Assembly (NCBI GenBank): GCA_947494565.1
Contig: CANLVG010000011.1
Coordinates: 62,001 to 126,000 of the forward strand
Source: an uncultured Flavobacteriaceae bacterium
GTDB taxonomy: Bacteria; Bacteroidota; Bacteroidia; Flavobacteriales; Flavobacteriaceae
Direction of reading: 5' to 3'
DNA length: 64,000 nt
Below, piece by piece: positions 26,063 to 35,064 of this stretch. The stretch's first letter is position 1. The number at the start of each line of letters is the position of its first letter. The notes under the pieces are model-generated. The model searched no databases, had not been told where the DNA came from, and saw nothing but the letters and a program-made list of their open reading frames with translations. Position numbers and translations under genes: made by a program.

Positions 26063-26746
26063 TTATGAGTTGTTTTCAGCACTTTTTTGATTAATAAACT
26101 TCCCTACTACAACGGCAGTAATCACAACCAGATAAAACTGACCTATTAAGCCGATTAGAATTGATGCTTTTTGTGCGATGGGGGTAACTGGTAGAATATC
26201 GCCGTACCCAATGGTCATCATTGTAATAAAACTAAAGTACATGAGTTGTTCTGTAAGCGTATTTGGTAACGTTTCTTGCTGATTTAACAAGCCTCCTTGA
26301 AAAGATTCGGGATGGGCCAACTCAATGCTCATACAAATAAAAAATCCTATCAAGCCCAGTGATACAAAACCACTTACCATACCGTAGATGACCTTTTTAT
26401 CTACGGTGACCGACTGCCAAACCTGTTTGATGATTTCATAGGTAACCGCCATATAAAAAGCAAAGTAGATGCCAAATTGCATATAACTCGTGAATATCGG
26501 CATTCCGCCATTTGCTTGTGCAAAAGCGAAAATAACACTACTGGCAATTAGTAAAATCAAGAAAAACCAGAAAAAATCCTTACGCTTTGAAATCAAAATA
26601 ATTCCTGCTATAAGATTTAGTAAAAAGAAAATAGGGCCAATACTTTTTTCAAAAACTTCGCCCTGGATGAATAATGAACCGAACAATACGGCTAACTGTG
26701 TAATAAAGAAAAACTCAAAGCGATATGAATACAGTTTTTTGAACAT
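26063..26746 (-). CDS. Potassium channel family protein
   Basis: A 227-residue inner-membrane protein with about six hydrophobic segments; the last two with the loop between them form an ion-channel pore module (about residues 125-220). The pore loop reads YFSFITMMTIGYGDILPVTP, containing the potassium selectivity filter TIGYGD. No RCK/TrkA_N gating domain follows: the protein ends in a short hydrophilic tail. The start lies 2 bases after the stop of the RND pump gene, so it must be translated from the same transcript. Coupling to efflux or membrane potential is a guess; the ion selectivity itself is well supported. Confidence 0.88.
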   Translation of the reverse strand: MFKKLYSYRFEFFFITQLAVLFGSLFIQGEVFEKSIGPIFFLLNLIAGIILISKRKDFFWFFLILLIASSVIFAFAQANGGMPIFTSYMQFGIYFAFYMAVTYEIIKQVWQSVTVDKKVIYGMVSGFVSLGLIGFFICMSIELAHPESFQGGLLNQQETLPNTLTEQLMYFSFITMMTIGYGDILPVTPIAQKASILIGLIGQFYLVVITAVVVGKFINQKSAENNS

Positions 26747-26748
26747 CT

Positions 26749-29700
26749 TTAATTCAATAAGGCTTCGTCAAATTGATATCCTTTATAATCAACCTTATAT
26801 AACACGCTGTAAAAAGCAGGAATAAATAGTAGCGTAATCACCGTGCCGAATAATAGACCGACCATAATAGTTACGGCCATAGGTTCCCACATTTCGCCTC
26901 CACCTAAATACAAAGGGATTAAACCTAGTACGGTAGTAAAGGTTGCCAATAAAATTGGTCTAAAACGTTGCAAGCAGGCCGCTATGATGGCATCTTGAGG
27001 TTTTCGTTTGATCTCGTTCTCCTCGATTTCTATTCGATCCACAAGAACAATAGCATTATTAATCACGATTCCAGCAAGTGAAATTACCCCTAAGAAAGCC
27101 ATGAATCCGAAAGGAACATTGAAAAGCAATAGCCCCAATACCATTCCGATAACCCCTAAAGGAATAGTGCAGACAATCATGACTGTTTTTCGGAAAGAAT
27201 TGAACTGGATAATCAGCAACATCACGATTATAAAGGCGGATAAGGGGAGATAACTAGCAACTGCACCCATGTTTTCCGCGGTGCTTTCCGCATCACCACC
27301 TAACTTATAACTATACCCTTGACCCCATGATTCGGCTTGCTCCTCTAACCATGGACTTATTTCTGCTGTAATAGCAGATGCATTTCCATCTCCGTTCAGC
27401 TCACTTGTTACGTTAACCGTACGAGTTAAATTTAATCGTTTGACACGGGTGTATTGCCATTGCGGAATAAGGGAGGCTACTTGCAATAAGGGTACACTTT
27501 TACCAGAACTCTGGGCATAAATGTTTAGCGTTTCCAAAGACGCCAAAGACTGTTGTTTATCCTGGTCGCTAAGCATCACAATGGGGATAGACTTATCATC
27601 TTCACGATATTCACCAGTTCTAAAACCGTCTAGTACGGTTTGTAAGGAAGTAGCAATATCTTGATTGGTCACCCCGGCGAGCTGCGCCTTATTTTGGTCA
27701 ATGTCAATGATAAATTTCTTTCCTTTTGGTCCCCAATCATCCTTGATGTTCTTGGTGCCTGAAATACCGAACAATCTTGTTTTTATGGTCTGCGAAATTT
27801 CGGCCAGTTTATCGGGGTCGTCTCCAGATACTTTTATTTCTATGGGCGTACCACCACCACCTGAGCCCAAGAGACCAACTTTGATGTCCGCATTGGGGAA
27901 GGAGGCGAAACTGAACGAATCCAACTTTCTGACCATTTCATTGTTGACCAGAAAATTGGAGGTGTTGATTAAGATGTGGGCATAATTGGAATTCGCTTCA
28001 TCAGGATTGTACCCTAAATCATAAGCGGAAGGACCTTCGCCAATATAGGCTGACCAATCTACAATGCCGTCGGATGTATTTTCGGAAACCTGAAGCTCAT
28101 CTTTCATAAAAGCTTCTATGGCCGCGACCATCTCTTGAGTGCGTTCAATTTTGGTTCCTTCCGGAAGGTTGATATCTGCTGTTATCATGTTTCGATCACT
28201 GTCAGGGAAGAAAACGAATGCCAACAAACCAAAGCCCAAAATTGATAAGACGAACATTCCTACAATCGCGACAAGTACAGTACGCTTCCATGATAAGGCA
28301 ACCAGAATCAAATCTTTATATTTAGATTTTAATCCATTGATCATGCGGTCAAGAAAACTTGCCTTTCCATCCTTTTGCTTCTTTACTTTCAGGAAGAAAA
28401 CACAAAACAGGGTAATAATGCTTAAGGCGATGATCCATGAGGATAATAAGGCGATGGTAATGACTACGAAAATGGGTCCCATAATATCACCCATTACGGA
28501 TTCGGCCATGTAAAAGGACAGGAATGCCGCTGAGGTTGTCAAGGTAGAGATCAGTAGGGGCGTAAAAAGTTCTGAACAAGAATCTATGGCCGCTTTTTTG
28601 ACATCGGCACCATTTTCCAGTTTCACTATGACAGACTCCGCCACCACAATTCCGTTATCCACCATCATACCCAAGGCCATGATCAAAGCGGCTAAAGTAA
28701 TTTGATTGAGTCCAACGCCGATCAAACCCATGATGAATAAAGTGGTAATCGTAACAATGGGAATCAAACTCGCAATAACCAAACCTGTTCTTAGTCCTAG
28801 GAAAATCAGCATTACCGCCAAAACAATACCTATAGATTGCAACAGGTTGCCAATAAAGTCACTGATTTTCAAATCGATATAGGTATCGATGGAGGCCAGT
28901 CTGTTTACTTCCAGTCCAACTGGTAGTTTTTCTCTCCATTCGTTTAGTACGACATCAAGTTCTTCCCCTAATTTGATAATGTTTGCGCCTTCTTTTAAGG
29001 ACACATGTAGCGACAAGGCATCCATGCCATTGATACTCACAATTTGCGTGGGCGGATTGATATAGCCCTTTCTGACATTTGTAATGTCCTTTAAGGGAAC
29101 AACTTGACCACCATCACCAACTGGAATCAACATTTCTTCGATATCCGAGACATCATCAAAATTTCCGGTAGGTTCTAAAATGATACGTTCATCCTCCACA
29201 TTGATTTGCCCTCCGGAACTTAGAATGTTAGTATTGCTAATCAGTCCCTGTAAACGACTTGAGGTTAAACCATAACTTTTCAAGCGGGTGTTGTCAAATT
29301 CCACGAAAACGCGTTCTTCCTGATCTCCATTGATCTCCACTTTTGCCGCATCAGGAAGTTTGATCAAATCATCACGCATATCATCTGCATACTCCTTCAT
29401 TTTGGCAAATGAGAAACCATCGCTAGTAATACCGACGGCAATACCGAAAACCTCTCCGATTCCATCATCTTTCAATTGCGGCTGTACACCATCAGGTAAG
29501 CCTTGTATACTGCTGAGTTTTCTTCGAAGTCTATCCCAAACTGGCTGCAATTCTTGAGGCTCTACCTGCATGACCAACTCTACATTGACCACGGATAGTC
29601 CTGTCCTAGAAGTACTGGTTACCTTTTTTAGCTCGGGCAATTCCTGCGCGACCTTTTCGATTTTATCGGTTACCAATTCCTCAACACGTTCCGGGCTTGC

Positions 29701-29859
29701 CCCCGGAAATGAGGAAACAATTGAGGCTACTCTGATCGTGTAGGGGGGCATACTATCACGAGAAAGGCCTTGATAACCCACTAGCCCCATAAGCATCACC
29801 ACGCCGAGGATGCTTAATACAACACGGTTATTATTAATTGAAAACTGCGTAAGATTCAT
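26749..29859 (-). CDS. RND-family efflux transporter permease (AcrB/MexF-like)
   Basis: A 1036-residue inner-membrane proton-driven pump with the usual two repeats, each of one helix, a periplasmic porter domain and five to six helices. Helix 4 carries the proton-relay aspartates in ALIMALGMMVDNGIVVAESV near residue 390, where only one Asp is seen in the segment read here. The second repeat shows FLGVISLAGIVINNAIVLVDRIE near residue 940. The class looks like the CzcA/AcrB group of Bacteroidota multidrug pumps rather than a clear metal pump. Spacings are 23 bases to the adaptor upstream and 2 bases to the potassium channel downstream. Confidence 0.92.
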   Translation of the reverse strand: MNLTQFSINNNRVVLSILGVVMLMGLVGYQGLSRDSMPPYTIRVASIVSSFPGASPERVEELVTDKIEKVAQELPELKKVTSTSRTGLSVVNVELVMQVEPQELQPVWDRLRRKLSSIQGLPDGVQPQLKDDGIGEVFGIAVGITSDGFSFAKMKEYADDMRDDLIKLPDAAKVEINGDQEERVFVEFDNTRLKSYGLTSSRLQGLISNTNILSSGGQINVEDERIILEPTGNFDDVSDIEEMLIPVGDGGQVVPLKDITNVRKGYINPPTQIVSINGMDALSLHVSLKEGANIIKLGEELDVVLNEWREKLPVGLEVNRLASIDTYIDLKISDFIGNLLQSIGIVLAVMLIFLGLRTGLVIASLIPIVTITTLFIMGLIGVGLNQITLAALIMALGMMVDNGIVVAESVIVKLENGADVKKAAIDSCSELFTPLLISTLTTSAAFLSFYMAESVMGDIMGPIFVVITIALLSSWIIALSIITLFCVFFLKVKKQKDGKASFLDRMINGLKSKYKDLILVALSWKRTVLVAIVGMFVLSILGFGLLAFVFFPDSDRNMITADINLPEGTKIERTQEMVAAIEAFMKDELQVSENTSDGIVDWSAYIGEGPSAYDLGYNPDEANSNYAHILINTSNFLVNNEMVRKLDSFSFASFPNADIKVGLLGSGGGGTPIEIKVSGDDPDKLAEISQTIKTRLFGISGTKNIKDDWGPKGKKFIIDIDQNKAQLAGVTNQDIATSLQTVLDGFRTGEYREDDKSIPIVMLSDQDKQQSLASLETLNIYAQSSGKSVPLLQVASLIPQWQYTRVKRLNLTRTVNVTSELNGDGNASAITAEISPWLEEQAESWGQGYSYKLGGDAESTAENMGAVASYLPLSAFIIVMLLIIQFNSFRKTVMIVCTIPLGVIGMVLGLLLFNVPFGFMAFLGVISLAGIVINNAIVLVDRIEIEENEIKRKPQDAIIAACLQRFRPILLATFTTVLGLIPLYLGGGEMWEPMAVTIMVGLLFGTVITLLFIPAFYSVLYKVDYKGYQFDEALLN

Positions 29860-29881
29860 AGTTGGTTACTTTTAATATTGG

Positions 29882-30970
29882 TTACTGTAATCTTACTTTT
29901 TGACCATCAAGTAGGGTTTGGAGGCCAGCGGTGGCTATCTTTTCTCCTCCGTTTAGGCCACTTTTAATTTTAAAACCATCACTGGTGAGTTCTCCCACTT
30001 CAATAGTTTGTTTTTTGACCGTACCGGTCTCGCCATCTTCAGATTCAACAATGAATACGAAATTCCCGTTTCCGTCTTCCCCAACCGCTTTTACAGGAAC
30101 CACCAAGGTGTCATCGCTAGTTTCCTCACCAGTGCTAAAATTAAAAGTCACGTTGGCTGCCATACCCGGTTTGACCGCCGTAGTCGGCGTAACAATATCT
30201 ATTTTTACAGGATAGGTCGATGAATTGGCATCTACTACGGGCGAAACTTCCAAAACACTTCCTTTAAAAGTTTCCCCTAAGGACGAAAGTGCGATATCAA
30301 CCTCCATTTCCGATTGTACTTTATTAATGACATTTTCAGGAAGCCCCACCATAATATTGATTTGCTCTCCGGCATTCAGTATGGCAATAACTTGACCTGC
30401 ACTTACATTGGCATTGAGGGTTCCGGGTGCACTTGCGATAGTGCCGTCTTTTGGCGCTTTGATATAGCCGTAACTAATTTGTGATTGTTGAATGCTTTTA
30501 TTCCGTCGTGCGGATTCATATTGGTCCAAAGCACTTTGATAGCTGTTCTTCGCTGCTTCATAATCACTTAGGGATTGACTTCCACTTTCGTAAAGCGATT
30601 TAACCCGGTCCATGGCGGACTTGGCCGTTTTCATTGCCGAATTGGCACTATTCAAAGCGGAAACCGATTGTTCATACGCTAAGTTGGCCTGTACATTATC
30701 TAGCCTGGCTATCAGGTCACCTTTCTTTACCTTTTGACCTACAGTTACGTTCAATTCCGTAATTATACCATTACTGCGAAAACTTAATTCGATTTCATCA
30801 CCTGCTCTGGCCACACCACTGAAAGAACGAATTTTCTGAGCATCCGAGGTACCTACTACTTGATAATTTACAGGACGCAGTACTTCCTCTTTCTTTTTTT
30901 CTTCCTCTTTACAGGAATTTAATCCTAAAGCGATAAGAAGGATTAGCATTGTAGGACGGAAATAGTTCAT
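29882..30970 (-). CDS. RND efflux periplasmic adaptor lipoprotein (MFP family)
   Basis: A 362-residue membrane-fusion protein that links the RND pump to the outer-membrane channel. It is a lipoprotein: MNYFRPTMLILLIALGLNSC places the lipid Cys at residue 20. Domains in order are a membrane-proximal start, the biotinyl-lipoyl half GRNVTVGQKVKKGDLIARLD-like segment (near residue 80), a helical hairpin about residues 95-155 rich in Ala/Ser/Gln, the second lipoyl half (YIKAPKDGTI near 165) and beta-barrel domains to the C-terminus (GLQTLLDGQKVRL). It lies between the TolC-type gene (18 bases) and the pump gene (23 bases). Confidence 0.92.
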   Translation of the reverse strand: MNYFRPTMLILLIALGLNSCKEEEKKKEEVLRPVNYQVVGTSDAQKIRSFSGVARAGDEIELSFRSNGIITELNVTVGQKVKKGDLIARLDNVQANLAYEQSVSALNSANSAMKTAKSAMDRVKSLYESGSQSLSDYEAAKNSYQSALDQYESARRNKSIQQSQISYGYIKAPKDGTIASAPGTLNANVSAGQVIAILNAGEQINIMVGLPENVINKVQSEMEVDIALSSLGETFKGSVLEVSPVVDANSSTYPVKIDIVTPTTAVKPGMAANVTFNFSTGEETSDDTLVVPVKAVGEDGNGNFVFIVESEDGETGTVKKQTIEVGELTSDGFKIKSGLNGGEKIATAGLQTLLDGQKVRLQ

Positions 30971-30987
30971 GATCGTTATATTATTTT

Positions 30988-33327
30988 TTAGTTTTTACTC
31001 AAAATAAATGTTCGTGCTCTTTGCAGAAAGTCTTGGTTTTTATCCTCTGAATTTAGCAGAAAAAAATAACCGATAGCACGCTCCAATTGCATGGATGCCA
31101 GTAAATAGTTGTAGTTGGCATTGGCGCTGGCTATTTGTGATTGTAAATAGTTGGTTTGCGCATCGATTAATTGAATGAGCGGAACTGCTCCCTGACTATA
31201 GGCATTTTGGGTCAAATCAAGACTCTCCCTGGCCGCTTCCTCAGCAATCTTGGAGATTTGAATATTGGCGATTTCATTGGTTAAATCCAACACAAGTGAA
31301 TTGATGTTGGTTTCAATATTCAGATCAATATTACTTTTTTGAACGTTCAATTGATCTTCTTGGATTTTGGCCGTTTGTCTATTGATGTTCCGAAGATTCT
31401 GATTAAAAATTGGCAGGGATATGTTTAATCCAAAATTATAAGCCCCATCTGGAGCCAAAGGAAAACCAGCTGCTGCTTCCGTGCCTACTCCGGATCTGGA
31501 TAGCTCCAAATCATATTGACCTTGTAGCGCGACTGTGGGTACAAATCGTCCCGCGGCATTCAATCGGTAACTCCGTTGGGTTGCGGCTAAGTTGTAGCCA
31601 ATATTCCTTAGTTCGGGAGCGTTGGTTTTTGCCTCCTCTATCAGAAAGTCTATTAGGTTGGGCCTTAATTTTGGGTTATCCAAAATGTCATAAAAATCTT
31701 GGTAATTATAATTGGAGAACAACCCTTCGGCGATGACGGCTTCTTCAACATCAATCTCCATACTAATAGGATTGTTCATCAATTGGTTGATGGTGTAATA
31801 TGCTTGATCCAGTTGATTTGCCGCTTCAATCAAAGTCTGCATATTTTGGGCCATTTGACTACGAAAACGCAACACATCAGATTTTCCAGAGGCGCCAGCT
31901 TCAAAATTTTGCTGGGAGATTTCAAGGTTCTTCTTGGTTACCTCCAAATTCTGGGCTTGAATCTGCGCATTGGTTTTTAAAATCAAGGCATTAAAATAGG
32001 CTACGGAGCCATTGAGTACCGCATCCAACTCTGCCGCATTATAGGTCTCTTGTTGCGCTTTCTGCAAATTTTCTTGAATGGTAATGCCTGCCGCGGCACC
32101 TTCTGAATAAATGAGCTGCTGCAGGCCAACGGCTCCCGAGGTCGAAAATTCGGGATTCGCTCCATTTGCTATTTCCGCAACCTTTGGGTCGAGGTATACC
32201 CCTGTTGCCGAAGCAGAAACATCGGGCAGAAAGTTGCTCTTTGCCGTTTTAACGTCTTGCGTACTTAAATCAATATTTTTGCGTTCCGCTTCAAGCCCCA
32301 AATTTCGCCCTATAACGCCGTCCATGATGTCTAAAAGCGAATAAGCATTTTCAGGTATGAAGTTGTTTTCACCGCCTACAATATCAACAGTGCCTAACAT
32401 GCTGTATCGCAATGGAAACTTAATTTCTTTGGCAGTGTTGAAGTTAAGGGAAAGCCTATTTTTATATTCCAACAGCATTGGAAGTTCTGAGGGATTGGTG
32501 CCATTTATAATTGATTCTACATCCAAGGCGATACGTCTAAAGAGTTGGTCGATATTTGATTCCGGTTGGTTGGTGGCCAGAATACCTTTCTCCACATCTT
32601 GCTTTCTATTTGCAGAAAAAGAGGGCAATTGATTATCATTAATGGTTGAAACCAATGTTTTAAATGCTGTATCGGACAAATCAAACCCTCCTGCCAAATA
32701 GACGGCATCTATATCTTCGATTACATTTGAGATATCACCATTTTTGGGAAGCGAAATTAATTCATAAGTTGATTCTTTATCGGCGAAATAGGTGTCGAAA
32801 AGTTCTTTTATAGGTAACGCTTCGGGTAAATAACCATCCACAAAAATCCCCACCTTTGTGTACTCATATATTGAATTGAAAGCGTCTAAATCCTTGGAAT
32901 AGGAAAGAGGAGCAATAATGTAAGCGATGTTGTTGACTCCTGATGTTTTTTGATCCTCCGGCAATGGGATAAAATCACTATTCACCGAGCCAAAGACAAC
33001 AACGGGCTTCGCATAGGTCTTTTGTTGGTAGAGTGCGATGTTATTGATGACTCCGAAAGCAAGAATGATATCTACTTCGCTGGCTTCCAATGCAAGATAG
33101 TTTGCCTTTGCGATATCTAAATCAAAACCGTTTTCAATAGGGTCTTTAAATACCAAATTCGCATCCTGTCCTACAACTGCGGATATTTCATTTTGTAGTT
33201 TTTCAAGTAAGGGTTCATTTTCGACCGGGGTTTCGTCCGCTAAGATTCCTATGGTAACGGTTTTTTTACTTTGAGAGAAACTTATGAAACTAATAGTAAG
33301 GAACATAACTAGTAGTCGTCTTTTCAT
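30988..33327 (-). CDS. Fusion of an ABC-type periplasmic binding domain with a TolC-family outer-membrane channel
   Basis: A 779-residue protein, about 300 residues longer than an ordinary TolC. After a signal peptide (residues 1-18, ISFSQ), residues about 22-310 look like the ABC_sub_bind (type 1 periplasmic binding) fold: TVTIGILADETP, VDIILAFGVINNIALYQQ, AKPVVVFGSVNSDF, TKVGIFVDGYLPE and DIDAVYLAGGFDLSD mark alternating strand/helix. From about residue 330 the OEP/TolC repeats follow: LDIMDGVIGRNLGLEAERKNIDLS, long coiled helices, and a second repeat ending TQNAYSQGAVPLIQLIDAQTNYLQSQ. The gene starts the efflux operon. The binding domain may sense or guide a ligand at the channel mouth; that is inference. 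No frame break is seen at the junction. Confidence 0.85.
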   Translation of the reverse strand: MKRRLLVMFLTISFISFSQSKKTVTIGILADETPVENEPLLEKLQNEISAVVGQDANLVFKDPIENGFDLDIAKANYLALEASEVDIILAFGVINNIALYQQKTYAKPVVVFGSVNSDFIPLPEDQKTSGVNNIAYIIAPLSYSKDLDAFNSIYEYTKVGIFVDGYLPEALPIKELFDTYFADKESTYELISLPKNGDISNVIEDIDAVYLAGGFDLSDTAFKTLVSTINDNQLPSFSANRKQDVEKGILATNQPESNIDQLFRRIALDVESIINGTNPSELPMLLEYKNRLSLNFNTAKEIKFPLRYSMLGTVDIVGGENNFIPENAYSLLDIMDGVIGRNLGLEAERKNIDLSTQDVKTAKSNFLPDVSASATGVYLDPKVAEIANGANPEFSTSGAVGLQQLIYSEGAAAGITIQENLQKAQQETYNAAELDAVLNGSVAYFNALILKTNAQIQAQNLEVTKKNLEISQQNFEAGASGKSDVLRFRSQMAQNMQTLIEAANQLDQAYYTINQLMNNPISMEIDVEEAVIAEGLFSNYNYQDFYDILDNPKLRPNLIDFLIEEAKTNAPELRNIGYNLAATQRSYRLNAAGRFVPTVALQGQYDLELSRSGVGTEAAAGFPLAPDGAYNFGLNISLPIFNQNLRNINRQTAKIQEDQLNVQKSNIDLNIETNINSLVLDLTNEIANIQISKIAEEAARESLDLTQNAYSQGAVPLIQLIDAQTNYLQSQIASANANYNYLLASMQLERAIGYFFLLNSEDKNQDFLQRARTFILSKN

Positions 33328-33452
33328 TTTTCAAAATTTTGTTTTAAATATAGTCTTTTAATTCAAGTCAAGATTAAAATTTAATGCTGGCAAAAGGTCC
33401 GCAGAATAAACTATGGCAGTAAATATAAATGTTAAATTAGAGTTTCGTAAGC

Positions 33453-33481
33453 TTGAATTTAAAATAAATTCTGCATCTTTG
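33453..33481 (+). promoter_or_regulatory. Candidate promoter for the MATE gene
   Basis: TTG at 33453-33455 and CATCTTTG at 33474-33481 match the Bacteroidota -33 (TTG) and -7 (TAnnTTTG, one mismatch) elements with an 18-base spacer. It would start a leader of about 125 bases before the MATE start codon. Confidence 0.45.
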
Positions 33482-33488
33482 CGGCATC

Positions 33489-33613
33489 ATGAAGTTATAG
33501 GAATTATGTTTTCAATAGATGTCATAGGGAATCTCACCCAGAAGTAATCGGTATACCGACTGCTTTTTTGACGCTATTATTTCTCCTCTTTTTTTCACAT
33601 AATTCTACTTCAT
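33489..33613 (+). promoter_or_regulatory. Structured leader: long-range inverted repeat next to the MATE start codon
   Basis: ATGAAGT (33489-33495) pairs perfectly with ACTTCAT (33607-33613), and GAATTATGT (33501-33509) with ACATAATTC (33597-33605), leaving a five-base bulge opposite one base. The 16 pairs close a loop of about 87 bases that contains a terminator-like hairpin, and the 3' arm ends one base before the ATG at 33615, so it covers the ribosome-binding region. Such a leader could control translation, but it matches no riboswitch class known to me. Confidence 0.5.
33543..33569 (+). terminator. Terminator-like hairpin inside the MATE leader
   Basis: CGGTATACCG (33549-33558) is self-complementary, extended by AGT/ACT across a bulge, and is followed by GC and six T (33564-33569). 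In a 5' leader this has the form of an attenuator; it could also be leftover from an upstream transcript. Confidence 0.45.
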
Positions 33614-33614
33614 A

Positions 33615-35024
33615 ATGACACCATCAAGTACACTTACAATAAAAAAACTATTCCAATACTTTATTCAGGCCGTAACAGGTAAAGAAAACGAATTCACCTC
33701 AGGCAGTATTCGCAAGGCCATTTTTATGCTTTCGATTCCCATGATCTTGGAAATGATGATGGAATCTATTTTTGCGATTGTCGATATCGCCTATGTCTCA
33801 CAAGTCAGTGTCAATGCGGTAGCTACAATTGGCCTGACCGAATCGGTGATCACCTTGGTATATGCCGTAGCCATAGGTCTTAGTATGGCCGCTACTGCCG
33901 TAGTTGCCAGAAGAATTGGCGAAAAGGATGTTCAGGGGGCTAAAGAAGCGGCAGTTCAGGCAATAGCCTTGGGTGTTGTAGTAGCGCTGGTAGTAGGGGT
34001 GGTGGGCTTTATGTTCGCCAAGGAGATTTTGGCCCTAATGGGGGCAGAACCCGATTTGATCGCCGAGGGATACGGATATACACAGCTGTTGATCGGAGGC
34101 AATATTACCATCCTTTTGCTCTTTTTGATCAATGCCATATTTCGTGGTGCCGGCAATGCTTCCGTTGCCATGTGGACTTTGGTCTTATCGAACGGATTGA
34201 ATATTATTTTAGACCCTATTTTCATCTTCGGCTGGGGCCCTATTCCTGAATACGGGGTAATGGGTGCAGCAATCGCAACCAATATCGGCAGAGGGACCGC
34301 GGTGCTTTTTCAATTGGCTATTTTGTTTTTCGGATGGAGCGCGATCCACATCAAGCTGCAGGATATGGTTATTCGCGTCAAGGTCATGCTGAACCTTATC
34401 AAGGTTTCCTTAGGGGGCATCGCACAATTTCTGATCGGTACCTCCAGTTGGGTTTTCTTGATGCGTATGGTGGCCGAATTCGGTAGTGAAGTGCTCGCCG
34501 GCTATACCATCGCGATTCGCATAATGCTATTTACGTTAATGCCGTCATGGGGCATGAGTAACGCGGCGGCAACTTTGGTAGGTCAGAATCTAGGAGCCCA
34601 AAAACCAGATCGCGCGGAAACATCCGTATGGAAAACAGGAAAATACAATGCGTATTTTATGGGGTTGGTTTCCATTATCTACCTGTTTTTCGCCCACGAT
34701 CTTGTAGGCTGGTTCAATGATAATCCCGTTGTGATCGAAAATGGTGGACTCTGTCTCCAAATCATTGCTATTGGCTATATTTTCTATGCCTATGGTATGG
34801 TAGTGACCCAAGCGTTCAATGGAGCAGGGGATACTGGCACGCCCACCAAGATCAATTTAATGGCTTTTTGGATGTTCCAGTTGCCTTTTGCCTATTTGGC
34901 GGCCATAACTTTCGAATTGGGGGCCATGGGCGTCTTTATGGCTATCACGGCCGCCGAAGTTCTCTTGGCCATTGTTTCGATTGTTTGGTTCAAAAAAGGA
35001 AATTGGAAAAGAGTACAAGTATAA
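33615..35024 (+). CDS. MATE family efflux transporter
   Basis: A 469-residue inner-membrane exporter with about 12 helices in two halves. It begins with a 30-residue cytosolic stretch, then GSIRKAIFMLSIPMILEMMMESIFAIVDIAYVSQ, the typical first MATE helix pair, and NAVATIGLTESV. The second half starts near residue 240 and contains GIAQFLIGTSSWVFLMRM and GAGDTGTPTKINL. MATE pumps export cationic drugs or metabolites using sodium or protons; the substrate here is unknown. It precedes a PLP sulfur enzyme by 40 bases and bshB1 after that, which hints at a thiol-related exporter. Its leader is strongly structured. Confidence 0.9.
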   Translation: MTPSSTLTIKKLFQYFIQAVTGKENEFTSGSIRKAIFMLSIPMILEMMMESIFAIVDIAYVSQVSVNAVATIGLTESVITLVYAVAIGLSMAATAVVARRIGEKDVQGAKEAAVQAIALGVVVALVVGVVGFMFAKEILALMGAEPDLIAEGYGYTQLLIGGNITILLLFLINAIFRGAGNASVAMWTLVLSNGLNIILDPIFIFGWGPIPEYGVMGAAIATNIGRGTAVLFQLAILFFGWSAIHIKLQDMVIRVKVMLNLIKVSLGGIAQFLIGTSSWVFLMRMVAEFGSEVLAGYTIAIRIMLFTLMPSWGMSNAAATLVGQNLGAQKPDRAETSVWKTGKYNAYFMGLVSIIYLFFAHDLVGWFNDNPVVIENGGLCLQIIAIGYIFYAYGMVVTQAFNGAGDTGTPTKINLMAFWMFQLPFAYLAAITFELGAMGVFMAITAAEVLLAIVSIVWFKKGNWKRVQV

Positions 35025-35064
35025 TCGATTTTAGTAACTTTAACGCACATCAAAACCCAAGCGA

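Noticed and set aside
33489-33613. A known riboswitch (SAM, TPP, cobalamin, guanidine, FMN) in the MATE leader.
   Set aside because: None of the conserved core sequences of these classes can be found in the leader.
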